From NCBI RefSeq assembly GCF_000002595.2, contig NC_057005.1, positions 5,517,235-5,581,234 of the forward strand: a DNA stretch of 64,000 bases, given 5' to 3'. Positions 1-10,729 of this stretch are shown here, in pieces. A program made the position numbers and the translations under genes. Source of the stretch: Chlamydomonas reinhardtii (Eukaryota; Chlorophyta; Chlorophyceae; Chlamydomonadales; Chlamydomonadaceae). Within the stretch, counting starts at the first letter, position 1; each line of letters opens with the position of its first letter. The notes beneath the pieces are model-generated. The model searched no databases, was not told the DNA's origin, and saw only the letters and a list, made by a program, of their open reading frames with translations.

Positions 1-2362
1 CCGCTGCTGGACTGGCGCATGACGGTACACTCCATCGCAGTGTTGGTGGGCGCCGCGGGGGCCGAGGCGGCCGCAATGGCAGCGGCGTGGCCGCCGGCGC
101 CCAGGCCGAAGGTGAAGGTGGTGCTGGCGGCGGCCGGCTGCAGGCCAGTGGCGGGGCCCGGGTTCATCATCATGACCGGGAGCACCGGACCCGGCGCAAT
201 GCCGGCAGCCGACAGCGGCGCGGCCGGCGGCGCCAATGAGGGTGCCGGACGCGCGGCGCCCGGGCCCCATGGAGTAGCGGCAGCGGCGGCAGGGGCGACG
301 CCAATGGCCGGCACGTTGGCGGGAAGGCCCGCGTGCGGCGTGGAGGCGGAAGACACGAGGCCCACTGGGACGTCGTGGGAGGCGGCGGGGCTGGTGGTTG
401 TCGCGGCAGGCTGGGCAAGGCCGGCCGACCCAGAGGTACCAGCGACGCGGGCATTGGTGCCGCTGCCGCGGCCGCGGCTGTTGCTGCGACGGCTGCCTCG
501 GCCGCCGCTGCCCGCGCCCGCCATGCCGCTGGAAATGGTGCCGCCGCTGGCGCCACCGCTGGCCGTGACCGTTGGAGTGGCTGGGGCGGCGCCGGCAGTG
601 CGGCCGCGCTGCGACTTCTCCATGCTGCGGCGCTGCCGCTCGCGCCCCTCGCTTGTCGCCGTCGCCCACCCGTCACCGCTGCGCCGCCTGCGAGGCATAG
701 ACGATGGCGGAGTTGACGCTGCGGCCGCCGCCACAACCGCCGCCGACTGCAGCATGAGCTGCTGCTGGTGCTGCTGGTGCTGCAGCACCGCGGCAGCGTC
801 GGCAGGCGCTCCCGGCTGAGCGGCAGCTGCCGCAGCTGCGGCGGCGGCCGCAGCAGCTGCAGCGGCGGCGTTGGCAGCGGCGGGGGAGGTGGGGTCGTGC
901 GGGGCGAGGCCCAGGCCTAGTCCGAGCGAAATGGCAATAGCACGCCCCATCTCCAGTCGTCGCTTGAGGTAGGAGTTCCAACGGTTCTTGATCATGTTGT
1001 CGGTCCTACATACAGAAGCGCGCGCAGTGGCGTCACACAACAAAGCAATGCGGAAGCTGCTCCTGCAAGAAGCTCAGCCCTCTCCTTACTACAGGACCCC
1101 GCACACGAATGGTCAACCTGCGCCCTGTGCCGGGCACTCTTGCCAACCCAAATGCCGACGACCTGCCGCCACGCTCCCTGCCGCAGCGCCACACACTCAA
1201 CTCGTCCGCCTGATCGCCCGACGCCCCGCCCTGGCGCCCCGGCCAGTCGCCGCATCACCCACCTGCCCGGCAGCTCCTTGGCGATGGCGCTCCACCTGTT
1301 GCCCAGTGTGGCCTGCAGCTCCACGATGCGCTGGTCCTCGGCCGGGCTGAAGGCGCCCATCACCAGGTCGCCGCGCAGCTGGTTCACCCATCTGGGTTGC
1401 AGCAGCAGTAGTTGGGACAGGGCCGCGGTTTAGGATGCACCGGAGCAAGGAGAGGATCGGGTGTGAGGGATGCGCCGGCCGGTGGGAACAGCCGGGCAGC
1501 CAGCAGGAAATGCAGCCGATTTGCAAGCTTGTGTTTGACACGCGGCCGCGCCTACCTCAGCCTGCAGCTTTTGCCGGTGCGGCCAGGCAGGCTGGCGGCG
1601 ATTTCGGTCCACTTGTTGGCGCCGTGGCGGTCCACAAGGGCGCGCAGCAGGTCGTCCTCCTGCAGGGCCAACCCACGAATACAGTCGTTTGATGCACAGG
1701 CACGGAGTTGCACTCTATATCCTAGGTGCACGGATCATTGTTCAGGCCACAATTGACAAGTAGGGTGGGGTTGAACATATGTTTTGGCGCGTGTTGTGGA
1801 AGAGTGAGCGACGCACTAGGGAGGTTGCAAACTCGGCCCCACCCCTTCCGTGCGTAGTTGATGCGCACAACCGAATTGCCTGATCTACTAAACGCAGCTA
1901 TGCTGCTGCATAATGCTCGCCGTGCTGCGCGAGCGACAGGTTGTCGCCACACGAAGGGAAATCGTCGCGAATCTGAGCTGTGCTGACACGAGCACGGTGG
2001 GTGTTGCCTGCGACCCTCCGACTGAGTCTTTCGTTCGCCCTACCAAGCATCCGGCAATTCTGAAGCCTTTAATCCGCCTATTGCAACCCGCCGGCTTTTC
2101 GTCGCGCCAATTGAGTCGGGGACTTCTAATGCACTCCCTCGGACGCTCCCAAAACAAGGTTGCTTACTTCCTTGCTCCAAGCTTTATACGGCGTGCGCGA
2201 CTGGGGGTCGCCGAGGGACGCCGAACCCTCGCGGCGAGCGCGGCTTCCTCCGCCGCGCTTCCTGCGCGAAGTCGCCTCGTGAGCCGCATCCTCCTCGTCA
2301 GAAGAGCCCGTGTCGGTGGTCGACAGCGTGGGCGACGCCTCCCGGTCGTAGTCTTTATCCAT
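1..2362 (-). CDS. R2R3-type MYB transcription factor (3' end beyond window)
   Basis: Probable nuclear DNA-binding regulator. Exons on the minus strand are 2362-2168, 1659-1556, 1391-1263 and 1005 to past base 1, and the frame stays open to the edge. Exon 1 starts MDKDYDREAS and is rich in acidic and basic residues. The first MYB repeat begins AWSKEEDDLLRALVDRHG and continues to GRTGKSCRLRW, with three regularly spaced Trp. The second repeat has Phe in place of the first Trp (GAFSPAEDQRIVEL), as is usual for R3, and ends TDNMIKNRWNSYLKRRLE. The rest is a long Ala/Gly/Ser/Pro-rich tail with a Gln/His stretch, probably a disordered regulatory region. The start is the ATG at 2362, and all four junctions keep phase. 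Target genes cannot be told from sequence. Confidence 0.88.
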
Positions 2363-4362
2363 TGCGCGCCTTGCACACCTAACCAAAAGCGGCGTAAAGG
2401 GCGAGCCCCTGGCGTAGCTAGCAAAGTTTCTGCTCGCGTGCGTAGGTCATCGGAGTCGGAGATGCTATAGATTTGGGCATGAAAATCTTCGCCGTCACTG
2501 TGTCCTTGCGCGGGGTGTCAGATTGCCCAATGACAAGTACACTGGTTTATCCACCCGTAACCCGCGGTCCCTTCCTTACACTGCATTTCGATAATTCTCT
2601 TGAATGCGATTTAAGTGCGTGGCGAAAGCTGCCAGCAATGTGTTTTGTCGGCTTGCGACGTGACACCGAAGTGGGTTTTGTGCTCGGCGCTGGCAGCACA
2701 CGTTGCTGGACAAAACCAAGCGCGTAACAAAACTGCTCCAGCCGGTCGGACGTGGCCGGAGCATTGGGGGACGGGGGCAGGGGCCCGGCGAGAGTCAATG
2801 CCTGCGGTCGGAAGGCAGGTCGGAAGGGTGCCAGGCAAGGGTCCTGAGACTGAGTTCGGCTGGGCTACCGCGCGTGGCTACCCGATTCGTGCAACGTGCA
2901 GGAAATGTCTTACTTGTAGAGGCTTCGGTGTGTTGAAGGCGCCGCGTTTGGCCACGACATTGCCCGGGATGTCGTCCGGTCACCAAGCACTTCACCTAGT
3001 GCGCCTAGACTGTGTCGGTGGCCACGAGTACGCGCCAAGTTGTGCCAGGAGGCGGGTTGCGTTACGGATTGGCAATGGGGAGTCCGTAACCGTACAGGGT
3101 CGTACATGGTGTACCGTGCCTCGTGCAGGGTGTATCACGTGGGCGCCTTTGCTCCGTCGCTCCGTCGCCGGACAAATCCCTGAATAATGCCTAGAACACC
3201 GGAATGGGGCACGCACTACCGTATACCGCGATGCACCGCTGCTGAGGGCACATGTTGGCGGCGTGTTAGTTCCAGGGGGTGTGTTCCGGCCCCACAAGCC
3301 CGTTGCCCGTTCACAGTCGGCGTGCCTGTGGCAGCGGTGCGCCAGCCTAACTCGTGAAACCATTGGAGTTACCACATCTCCGTGCAGGGCGCCAGAAAAG
3401 GAGAACATTAGAGCAGACATCAGCTGAACGGCCCGCCATTTCCAATTGCTGTCCACAAGTCGCTCGAACGCTAACTCACTCGGAATGATGACGCGGGCTT
3501 CTACTAGCTGTTCATGGCGAAGGATGACCTGAGATGAACAAAAAAGCATGGTAAGGAAAAAAGCGCGCGGTAATGCGTCCTGAGCACTGCAGCTTACACA
3601 GAGCAAGGAGAGCGACAGCACCGCCGCGAAGATCGCCTTTGTTTGCAGCATATTGCCAACGTCTTCGCTGCCCAGCGCCAACGCGCGCTCTACAGGCCTG
3701 TGATTAGCAGCGCTGCTGCGGCGTCCACGCGGCTATGTTATATGCTTCATTAAGTTTATACCGTAATGTATGCTGGCGACGCGCTCATAGGGCGGCGTCG
3801 ACTAGTGGTCACACCACCTGTGCCTACAGTCCCATTCCTCAGGCCCCTTCATAGTCTCAGGGCCCAGGTACTGCACACACCTTCGACCACAACGCTATTT
3901 CACGCACTCGCACTTGCATGTTGAATGCTGCAGAGGGCTTGGTCGAAGGCGTCCGCAGGCGTCCGTGTCACAGGGTGGCACATACGCCCGGCGAAGGTTA
4001 CGGTATACACCAGGGGTGCCCCTGGTATACACATTAGAGGGAGTCCGCCGACTATCAAGTAATCAACGGGAGGCACTGCTAGGTGGTGGCAAGCGCTGCG
4101 GACTTTGGGGCCGAGGTCACCGAGCGCGCAGGCTCGTCAGCGCTGGGGGCCAGCCGGTGCGTGCTGGTGCGTGCGACGGGGGGCTGCGGGCCGAGCGTGC
4201 GGGCCCATGCACGCTTTGTCTCACTGCATGCTATTGCGCCAGAAGCAAACTCACGTACATATCTTCTTGCAACTGCGTGCGTGACGTCTGCTTTGATAGG
4301 TCTCGACTAGGTCTCAACGCGGGCGCAGGAAAGACCAGTGGTAACAAGGTAAAGTGGTAAAA
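2363..4362. other. Intergenic interval between the MYB and DAD1 genes
   Basis: Two kilobases between the divergently transcribed MYB and DAD1 genes, so it should hold both promoters. Parts are less GC-rich than the genes. Apart from a weak reading frame at 2992-3651 I see no coding signal, RNA gene or repeat. Confidence 0.5.
2992..3651 (-). CDS. Doubtful small secreted protein
   Basis: Open frame of about 219 codons from an internal ATG at 3651. Its first residues, MLQTKAIFAAVLSLSLLCVS followed by CSAQ, look like a cleavable signal peptide. The first 110 residues have ordinary amino-acid use (MFSFSGALHGDVV); the remainder is Arg/His/Cys-rich and looks non-coding. I recognise no family. It could be the first exon of a spliced gene or a chance frame in the MYB promoter region. 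Confidence 0.2.
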   Translation of the reverse strand: MLQTKAIFAAVLSLSLLCVSCSAQDALPRAFFLTMLFCSSQVILRHEQLVEARVIIPSELAFERLVDSNWKWRAVQLMSALMFSFSGALHGDVVTPMVSRVRLAHRCHRHADCERATGLWGRNTPPGTNTPPTCALSSGASRYTVVRAPFRCSRHYSGICPATERRSKGAHVIHPARGTVHHVRPCTVTDSPLPIRNATRLLAQLGAYSWPPTQSRRTR

Positions 4363-5160
4363 ATGCTCGCCGAGATCGTGAAGGCGTTCTCGGACGAGTA
4401 CAAGAAGACTCCAGTCCGTGTGAAGGTGAGCGAGGACTTCAAGGATAGCCAAGAGCGAACAAGAGATCATCCGCAATATGCTCGGCTCGCCAGGGTAAAG
4501 GCCAGCGATAACCCGTGCGTCTGCGGTACAGGTTCTGGATGCGTTCCTAGTCTACGCACTGGCGACTGCGGCGGTTCAGGTGTGTAAAACTGCAGGCATG
4601 GTCCCTTGTGCACTCGCCGTGTGCACTAGCTATGTCGCGATGCTCTGAAGCCTTCTCGCCTGTGTGCAGTTCGCGTACATGCTGCTGGTGGGGACGTTCC
4701 CCTTCAACGCGTTCCTGGCTGGCTTCCTTTCGTGCGTGGGCTTCTTCGCCCTGACTGGTGAGCGCGGGACATCCGAGTCCCTTCACCGGCAGTCGCGGCT
4801 GCCACTGCTGGATGCAGTGCGGCCAGCTACGTAGAGATGTAGGGAATGCACATCCCCCCATGTTGAACAGTGGCTGGGACGGTCCGCTGCTGGCGCGCGT
4901 GGGAGCACGGTGCGCCGGCCCGCCGGCACGGGGTCGGCTCACTGGGTCGGCTGCAATCGTGGAGTTCCCAGCCGACCAGCCCAGCCTTTTACGTCCCCCC
5001 CATCAAATCGCCCTCCTCACATCTGCCTGCAGTGTGCCTGCGCATGCAAGTGGACCCAGCCAACAAGGAGTTCTCGGGGATATCGCCCGAGCGCGCCTTC
5101 GCCGACTACTGCCTGGCCAACCTGGTGCTGCACCTTGTGGTCTGGAACTACATGGGCTGA
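4363..5160 (+). CDS. DAD1: DAD1/OST2, oligosaccharyltransferase subunit
   Basis: Subunit of the ER-membrane oligosaccharyltransferase that transfers the lipid-linked glycan to Asn in nascent proteins. Exons 4363-4425, 4532-4579, 4670-4757 and 5033-5160 give a 108-residue protein, close to the 113 of human DAD1. Recognisable blocks are [52 protein letters not shown] and, at the C-terminus, the family hallmark [19 protein letters not shown] then LVVWNYMG. Three hydrophobic segments fit the known membrane topology. All introns have GT-AG ends and keep phase. The ATG at 4363 gives the family's N-terminus; a GTG nine bases upstream is not needed. The gene stands alone; nearest neighbours face away (MYB) or converge (MBF1). 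Confidence 0.96.
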
Positions 5161-6800
5161 GAGGGGCGGAAGGGGAGGAAGGAAGAGAGAGAAGGAGAGG
5201 AGCCGAAGTGGGCTGTGAGCGACAGCCAGCTGAGCTGCACGGGCGGACTGGTGAGAGCTGCGCCACCCGCTCCTGGCGAGATGCCAGCAGGGGAAGAGCA
5301 GCGGTGCCGCTGGTTGGGTGTTACGGGAAGCAGAGCTGGTGGTTGCACGGGGGGGGCAGGAGCATAGGCGAAGGGGGCAGGAAAGCACGTTGCAAAGGGC
5401 TCTGAGCGAGCAGCTGTGCGCGTGTGGCTTCTATAGGAGTGGATGACAGGTGCCTGGGTGTAAGAAGGTGCGGAGGTGCGCGCCAGATGCCGGCTGTCAA
5501 TGGTGTGTCATAGGGGGGGCTTCGGCAGTAGCCTTGCCGCCGGCCACCTGCAGCCCAATGCCATGGCCGACGTGTGGGAAGCAGTCGTCCTTGACCGAGG
5601 GGGCGGCCCTCCCCCGGATATCACATGCGGACTAGTCAGAGGGGATCCCGTTGGTCGGGTGTCAGGCACAACCGATGAGCTGTGTACTCTGAAGCTGTAA
5701 AGCACAAATGCGCGCTACGGTGAGATGCCCGCCCCAAGACCAAAGCATGACTCGGTGTGGTAGTGATACAGGGTCTTGCGGTGTCTCACGTCCCGTCCGG
5801 AAATCAGCAACCCTGCCGTGTCCCCCCGCCGCTGCCGAACTCCCGCACCGCCAAAGCTTAAATGCGCAGTGATGGTCAAGGGCTAGCGCGCGGCAACACG
5901 CACGCAGTGCATGGCAGCCTCGTGACCTGAAGTGTTATACAGCAAGCGTCTAAGCTGACAATCTGGATTGTTATGGCGTCACCTGCGCTGTCTTGCTCCA
6001 CAGGGATTGCGCCAGTATACCCGGTGCGGCCGAGAAGTCATCGCTGACACCAGCGGCTTACAGGCAGTGCACTTGAGCACTAGACCACGAAACAATGTCG
6101 CGCACGCCTCCACCCACCGCCTCCGTTCCAACTAGCCGTGCCATCATGTCACCTACCTGCCTGTGCAGTCCCGTGCAGTTCGCTGTGCCCGCTAGCCACG
6201 CCACCAAATGCGGTAAAACACATGCATCGGTACGGCAGCTGAGTGAACTACTGTGAACTCATCATATGCATGATGCTCCGTAGCTCATCTCGACATTCTG
6301 TGTGCCTTGTACAGGCTGCGCCCACCGCGTTAGTCCCGCAATTGGCCCACACCAAGGCCTCGTTCCATAGCTCCCCGGCCCTAGTCACACGCGGCAGACC
6401 GCTCCGCCCACTAACCACCTTGCCATGCCGCAGCCAGCAGCCTGCGGCTCGCCTCCGTCACCAACGCGGCACTCGTTCCTAACAAAACAGCGCCTGGCGC
6501 AACTCCTATGTAGTGGTCCCAGCAGCAAAAGCACTTGGGCATTGTAGCCTCACTTGTGCGGGCAGCCGCACACAATTACCGACCCCGGCGCTCCAGCTGA
6601 GCGCCAGCTGACTCCGCACTCGCACTTCCGCACTCACGACCCGCCCGGTCACACGCCGCCCCGCCGTGGGCAAGACCGCTGCGCCGCAGCACTAATCGGT
6701 CCGCGTGTGCTGCCGCTGACACACGGGGCGGGGTCCTGGCCCTGGCCCTGCGTCACCCTATAGCTCCTCCGCAAACAAAAGCCAAGCAGCGCCTGTCTCC
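5161..6800. other. Intergenic interval between convergent DAD1 and MBF1
   Basis: Probably the two 3' UTRs plus spacer. TGTAA for DAD1 is near 5459 and 5696; TTACA at 6058-6062 could serve MBF1 on the other strand. No coding sequence, RNA gene or repeat is evident. Confidence 0.45.
5696..5700 (+). terminator. Candidate poly(A) signal for DAD1
   Basis: TGTAA, the usual polyadenylation signal of Chlamydomonas nuclear genes, about 535 bases after the stop. A second TGTAA lies at 5459-5463, so the 3' UTR could be shorter. Confidence 0.4.
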
Positions 6801-8009
6801 TTACTTCTTCAGCACCACGCCGAGCGCACGGGACAGCTTCGAGAGCACCTGGGGGTTGGGGATGGCCTTGCCCTGCTCGTACTCCTGGATCACCTGCGGC
6901 TTCTCGTTGATAGCCTGTGGGGTGCGGGGCGCAGGGAGCAGAAGGGGTTTTCCAGGCATGTGCTGAGTACATCGTTGCGGCATTGCGGCGCGAAAGCTTT
7001 ACTACCAGTAATTATGGGTGATGTGAATCGGGTATGGGACGTTTGGAGGGAAGAAGGACAGGTGAACCCAGGGAGCGTGAAAGCTGCAGATCGCCATCCC
7101 TCTGCCCCGCCCCCGATCCCTCTCCGTCGTCACAAACGACCCCCGTACCCACCAACACATCCACCAGCAGCTCATGTTAGGCAGAACACTGCTTCAAAGT
7201 TGTCCCCTCCGTAAGCCCGCAATCATACTGCTTCAACGCAATCCCGGCTCCAGCATTTCCGGAACCCTACACGAGACCACGGTCCAGCCCCAGCCCATCA
7301 AGCAGCGTTCCTTTCGGGCCCCGCTCCCATTCCACACACCCTTCTTGGCACCTGGATCGGGAGTAACCCAGGAGTAAGGCCGGCTTATCCGCTCCCCTCT
7401 TCCGTTCTGCAAACCCCCTGTCTCCGCCTGACCCCAAGGCTCCAGCCGCCCGTATGCCACCCGCGGCCCCCGGCTAACCTGCGCTAGCTGCGCCTGGGTC
7501 ATCTTCTTCGCCGTGCGCGCCTGCACAATCTGCTGCTTGAGGTTCGAAGACACGCGCTCGTCTGCACGCAGGTAATGAGGGGAAGTAAGCAACGAGCCTT
7601 CCGAAGCACGCCGAAGCCAAGCACTTACGATGGAAGTCCTCCGTCTCCTGCTCCAGCTTGGCTGCAGGCTTGCCGCTCACAGTCTGAGCCGCACCAGGCT
7701 TGTTCTTTCCAGCGTTAACTGCGGCAGCAAAACGCGTAGGTAATCTCAGTATGTGCTGAGCGGCAGATCCACACCCTGGCGGCCTAGAAGACGCTTCGCC
7801 AGAACGACCCACATTTCTGCGACGTCTCCACAGCTGCACCTTGCCGCCGTGCCTGCAATCAAAGCACAACTGCATCAGCAGCCGCGCACACGGGAAGGGA
7901 CTGAGGCTCCACGCACCGCATTGACAGCGGCTTCGTCCTTCAGCGCTGCGCCAGTAGGCTGCTTCTTGCGAAGCACAACGGTGTCCCAGTCTTGAGAGTT
8001 CATGTTCAT
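6801..8009 (-). CDS. MBF1: Multiprotein-bridging factor 1 (MBF1) coactivator
   Basis: Conserved eukaryotic coactivator linking transcription factors to TBP, and also implicated in ribosome quality control. Exons are 8009-7917, 7852-7813, about 7736-7629, 7561-7479 and 6914-6801. The N-terminal MBF1 domain reads [20 protein letters not shown] then [23 protein letters not shown] and [18 protein letters not shown] Cro/C1-type helix-turn-helix follows: [20 protein letters not shown] then [20 protein letters not shown], ending [11 protein letters not shown]. Length (about 143 residues) fits the family. Four junctions keep phase. The exon 2/exon 3 junction does not: exon 2 ends in phase 1 and no AG acceptor in the right phase precedes [11 protein letters not shown], so that boundary is approximate. 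Starting at the first of two ATGs is a choice; the second is at 8003. Confidence 0.93.
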
Positions 8010-8736
8010 TTTGGCGGGTGTGCGAAGACGGAACTGGGGAAGACTAGGTTTCTGGAAGCTGCAGCGAGCACTAATCAAGTGAAGGTTTGTTGTTGTATTG
8101 ATATATTAGCAAATACTATGCGCAGGTGGGTAAGCCATGCTTTGTTGAGCGGGGCCCAAGAAGCTGGGGCGGATCAGGTCCGGTCCCCATCTGGCCTGCG
8201 AGCACTTCCAACAGGCAAGTCCCTTGCGAGGGCCTTGCACAGGTCACAGGCCCATGGGGAAAGCATGGGGGTAAGAGGCGCAAAGGCGTGCGGGCCGCGG
8301 CGGCTGCAGGGCAGCACGGCACACGCAATGAGCGCATGACGTGGGTCCAGGGCTGCAAGAGCTTCGTGGCACCCCGCTCCTCCGCTTCCCGGCCGGGCTC
8401 GGGCCCAGGCAGTCGCTTCAGCATATCGAAACTCAGCTGACGACAACTGTATGAATGAGACTTACATTTAAGTGCACCACTAGCTTCCTCAACAGGCAAA
8501 GGTGAATAGCGCGACTGAAACCCACACACGTCCACCGTCTGGTGCCACAAATGCGCTAAATCAGCTTCCTGGACAAAATCCTGCGTCGGCGACCACGGGC
8601 GCCTGCCCTCCAGACTTGCGCTTTCGCCAAGCACAACAAAGCCGCAGAGAGCCGCAATGGTCCTTCCAGCAGTCCCTACACGCCAGCGCTGCTTGATTGT
8701 TGGGGGACGCCGCGCTGTCAGGAGGGTGGGAGGGAT

Positions 8737-8965
8737 GTCTGGGCGAGCCATCCAGGGCATCGGGGTCGGAGACGCATCCAGCCGGCGCGGGCATCCAGCA
8801 TAGCCCGGCCACATAACCTGCCTACCTGGGGGCGACCCGACCGGGGTATGCGACAGTGCCCGCCCGGCCATCCAACAGTTCCGGGCCGACCTGACCCAGC
8901 CATCCACGCATTGGTTGCCGGCTCATCCCGCATCCCTGGGCCAACCCCAGCACAGACATCCAGCA
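8737..8965. repeat. Degenerate CCATCCA repeat patch 1
   Basis: Irregular copies of a roughly 20-30 base unit like CCCGGCCATCCAACAGT mixed with GGTCGG/CGACC words. The same words recur at 9719-9870. Confidence 0.5.
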
Positions 8966-9718
8966 GACGCGAGCCAACCCACGCACACATCAAGTTTCCT
9001 GACTTGGAGAGCTGTTTGGAGAAAAGCCAAACCCATAGGAAGAAAAGCTCCTCCCTCTGGGCGGGGAACATGCTGGGGGCGTGCCGGTCGACACGGCGTG
9101 ACATGGCGAACCCACCGAACCTCTTTTCGTCTTAATTTGTTTCATAATCATATAAGCGTGTAGGTGGTTCTTTCTTAAGCTGCTGTTTGTCCGCTGAAAG
9201 CTGCAGCCACACAGCAAATCAACAAGTAACTGTCGTCTTTCTAGCACCAATTCCTGGTTCCACGGGCATGGGATATAAACAACAGCATGAGTAGTCAAGC
9301 CCGTCCTTTGAGACGCCCAGAAGCGGCCAGCGAGCCGGACGAACCACTGGTTCGCTTCGGCCATCTCGGGTGCCCCGGCCCCTTCTCGTCACAGTCTATG
9401 CCCACACCAATGAACACAACCTATTACATGTGCACAATTCATCGGGGTAAACAAAAGCGAACGCTGGATGTCTTCCGCAGAGACATCGTTTCGGGGTTTA
9501 GCGTTTAGCTATAAACGGCCGCTGTAGCGTGAACATAGCTCATTATAGTATTGATACTAAGGCGTAGCGAAGGTGTTCAATTCTGAGGACATGACATGGG
9601 AAGCACAAAAACACGCAGTTCAAAGCGGCCTACCCCTGCAATACCCATGGCATACCCCCACGCTCCTCCCTGGTCCGCGGTGCAGTCATAACAGCACGCC
9701 GCGTGTTACGTGCAGAGC

Positions 9719-9870
9719 CATTCAACAGTGCTGGGGTGACCCCGACCCAGCCATCCAGCAGTCCCCGCCGGGCCATCCAGCATTCCCGGGTCGGCCCGAC
9801 CGGGCCATCCAACAGTCCCCGCCGAGCCATCCGGTTGTCCCGCCCAGGCATCCAGCAGTGCTGGGCCGGC
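9719..9870. repeat. Degenerate CCATCCA repeat patch 2
   Basis: Five to six imperfect units containing CCATCCAGCAGTCCC, CCATCCAGCATTCCC or CCATCCAACAGTCCC, each followed by GCC-rich spacers. Most are in one orientation, as in an old minisatellite. It resembles patch 1, about 0.8 kb upstream. Confidence 0.6.
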
Positions 9871-10729
9871 CCGCTAGGGAACTGCAACAGTGCTTGGAAA
9901 CGGGTAGTCCCAACCACGCAAAAACAGCCAATCCCCAAAATTCCCACCCTCCTCGCTGTCCTCCTCCACGTGACCTTGCCCGCCCTCCCCCCCCACTCAT
10001 ATGGACCAACCCGCACCGCTGCCGCTGGGCCCCGGCCAACCCCCCTGTGACTGCGCTGCAAACCAGGGGCTGAGTCCCCAAACATACATTTCTCAAGGAA
10101 AGTGGAATCCGCAGCCCCTGATCCGATGCTAACACAACACCACAACGGGATCTACAACTCACTTGCACATCCAACCATCGGCTATAGCTATGCGCCGCAC
10201 GCACGCATCGCAAACAGTGATACTTTGCACCAGCTTCCACAGGATCGTTAGTTGAGAGCGATGCTTGGGGGTGCGCTTGAATGCGCCACGTCTCAATCCT
10301 TGTTGCAAATACCCCCTGTGTGCCATTGCTGGGTGCATATATCTGCTGTGCAGTGACAATGCAGCCGCAAGGCGCTCCAGTACGCAATGTAGCATGCAAA
10401 GGAGTCAACCTGCTCCCTACCTCAACCTCATAACCGTTTCAGCAAACCGCGCTAGCGGTGTCGGCGCGCCTTGTCCAGATAGAGACCCCAAACTTGCACC
10501 CGCCGCCAACACAAACAACCACCCCCCGTTGCACTGTGCGTTGCAGTTCAATACGGTAAGTGGCTTAAGAAAGTACCATGCCTCGTCTCCGAGACACACC
10601 AGTAAAAGAGCGTTGGCACCTTTCCATCTCATACGTACCGTACTCATTTCCCTACGCTCATTCAACATTCGGTCTCATGGCAGGCACTCACGTTTCGCAT
10701 GTTGGATGCCAGTAACCACGCAGCGGGCC

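Larger units (their letters stand above)
8010..10729. other. Gene-poor interval with degenerate repeats
   Basis: Lies between the MBF1 start and the 3' end of the large membrane-protein gene. Open frames here are low-complexity or repeat-derived (recurring GRPGNAGWPGGDCWMA) and are not convincing. Two CCATCCA-rich repeat patches are listed separately. A stretch near 9120-9560 is relatively AT-rich with no recognised content. Confidence 0.5.

Noticed and set aside
8116-8907. 263-codon minus-strand frame
   Set aside because: Composition follows the CCATCCA repeat and GC bias; no recognisable domain.
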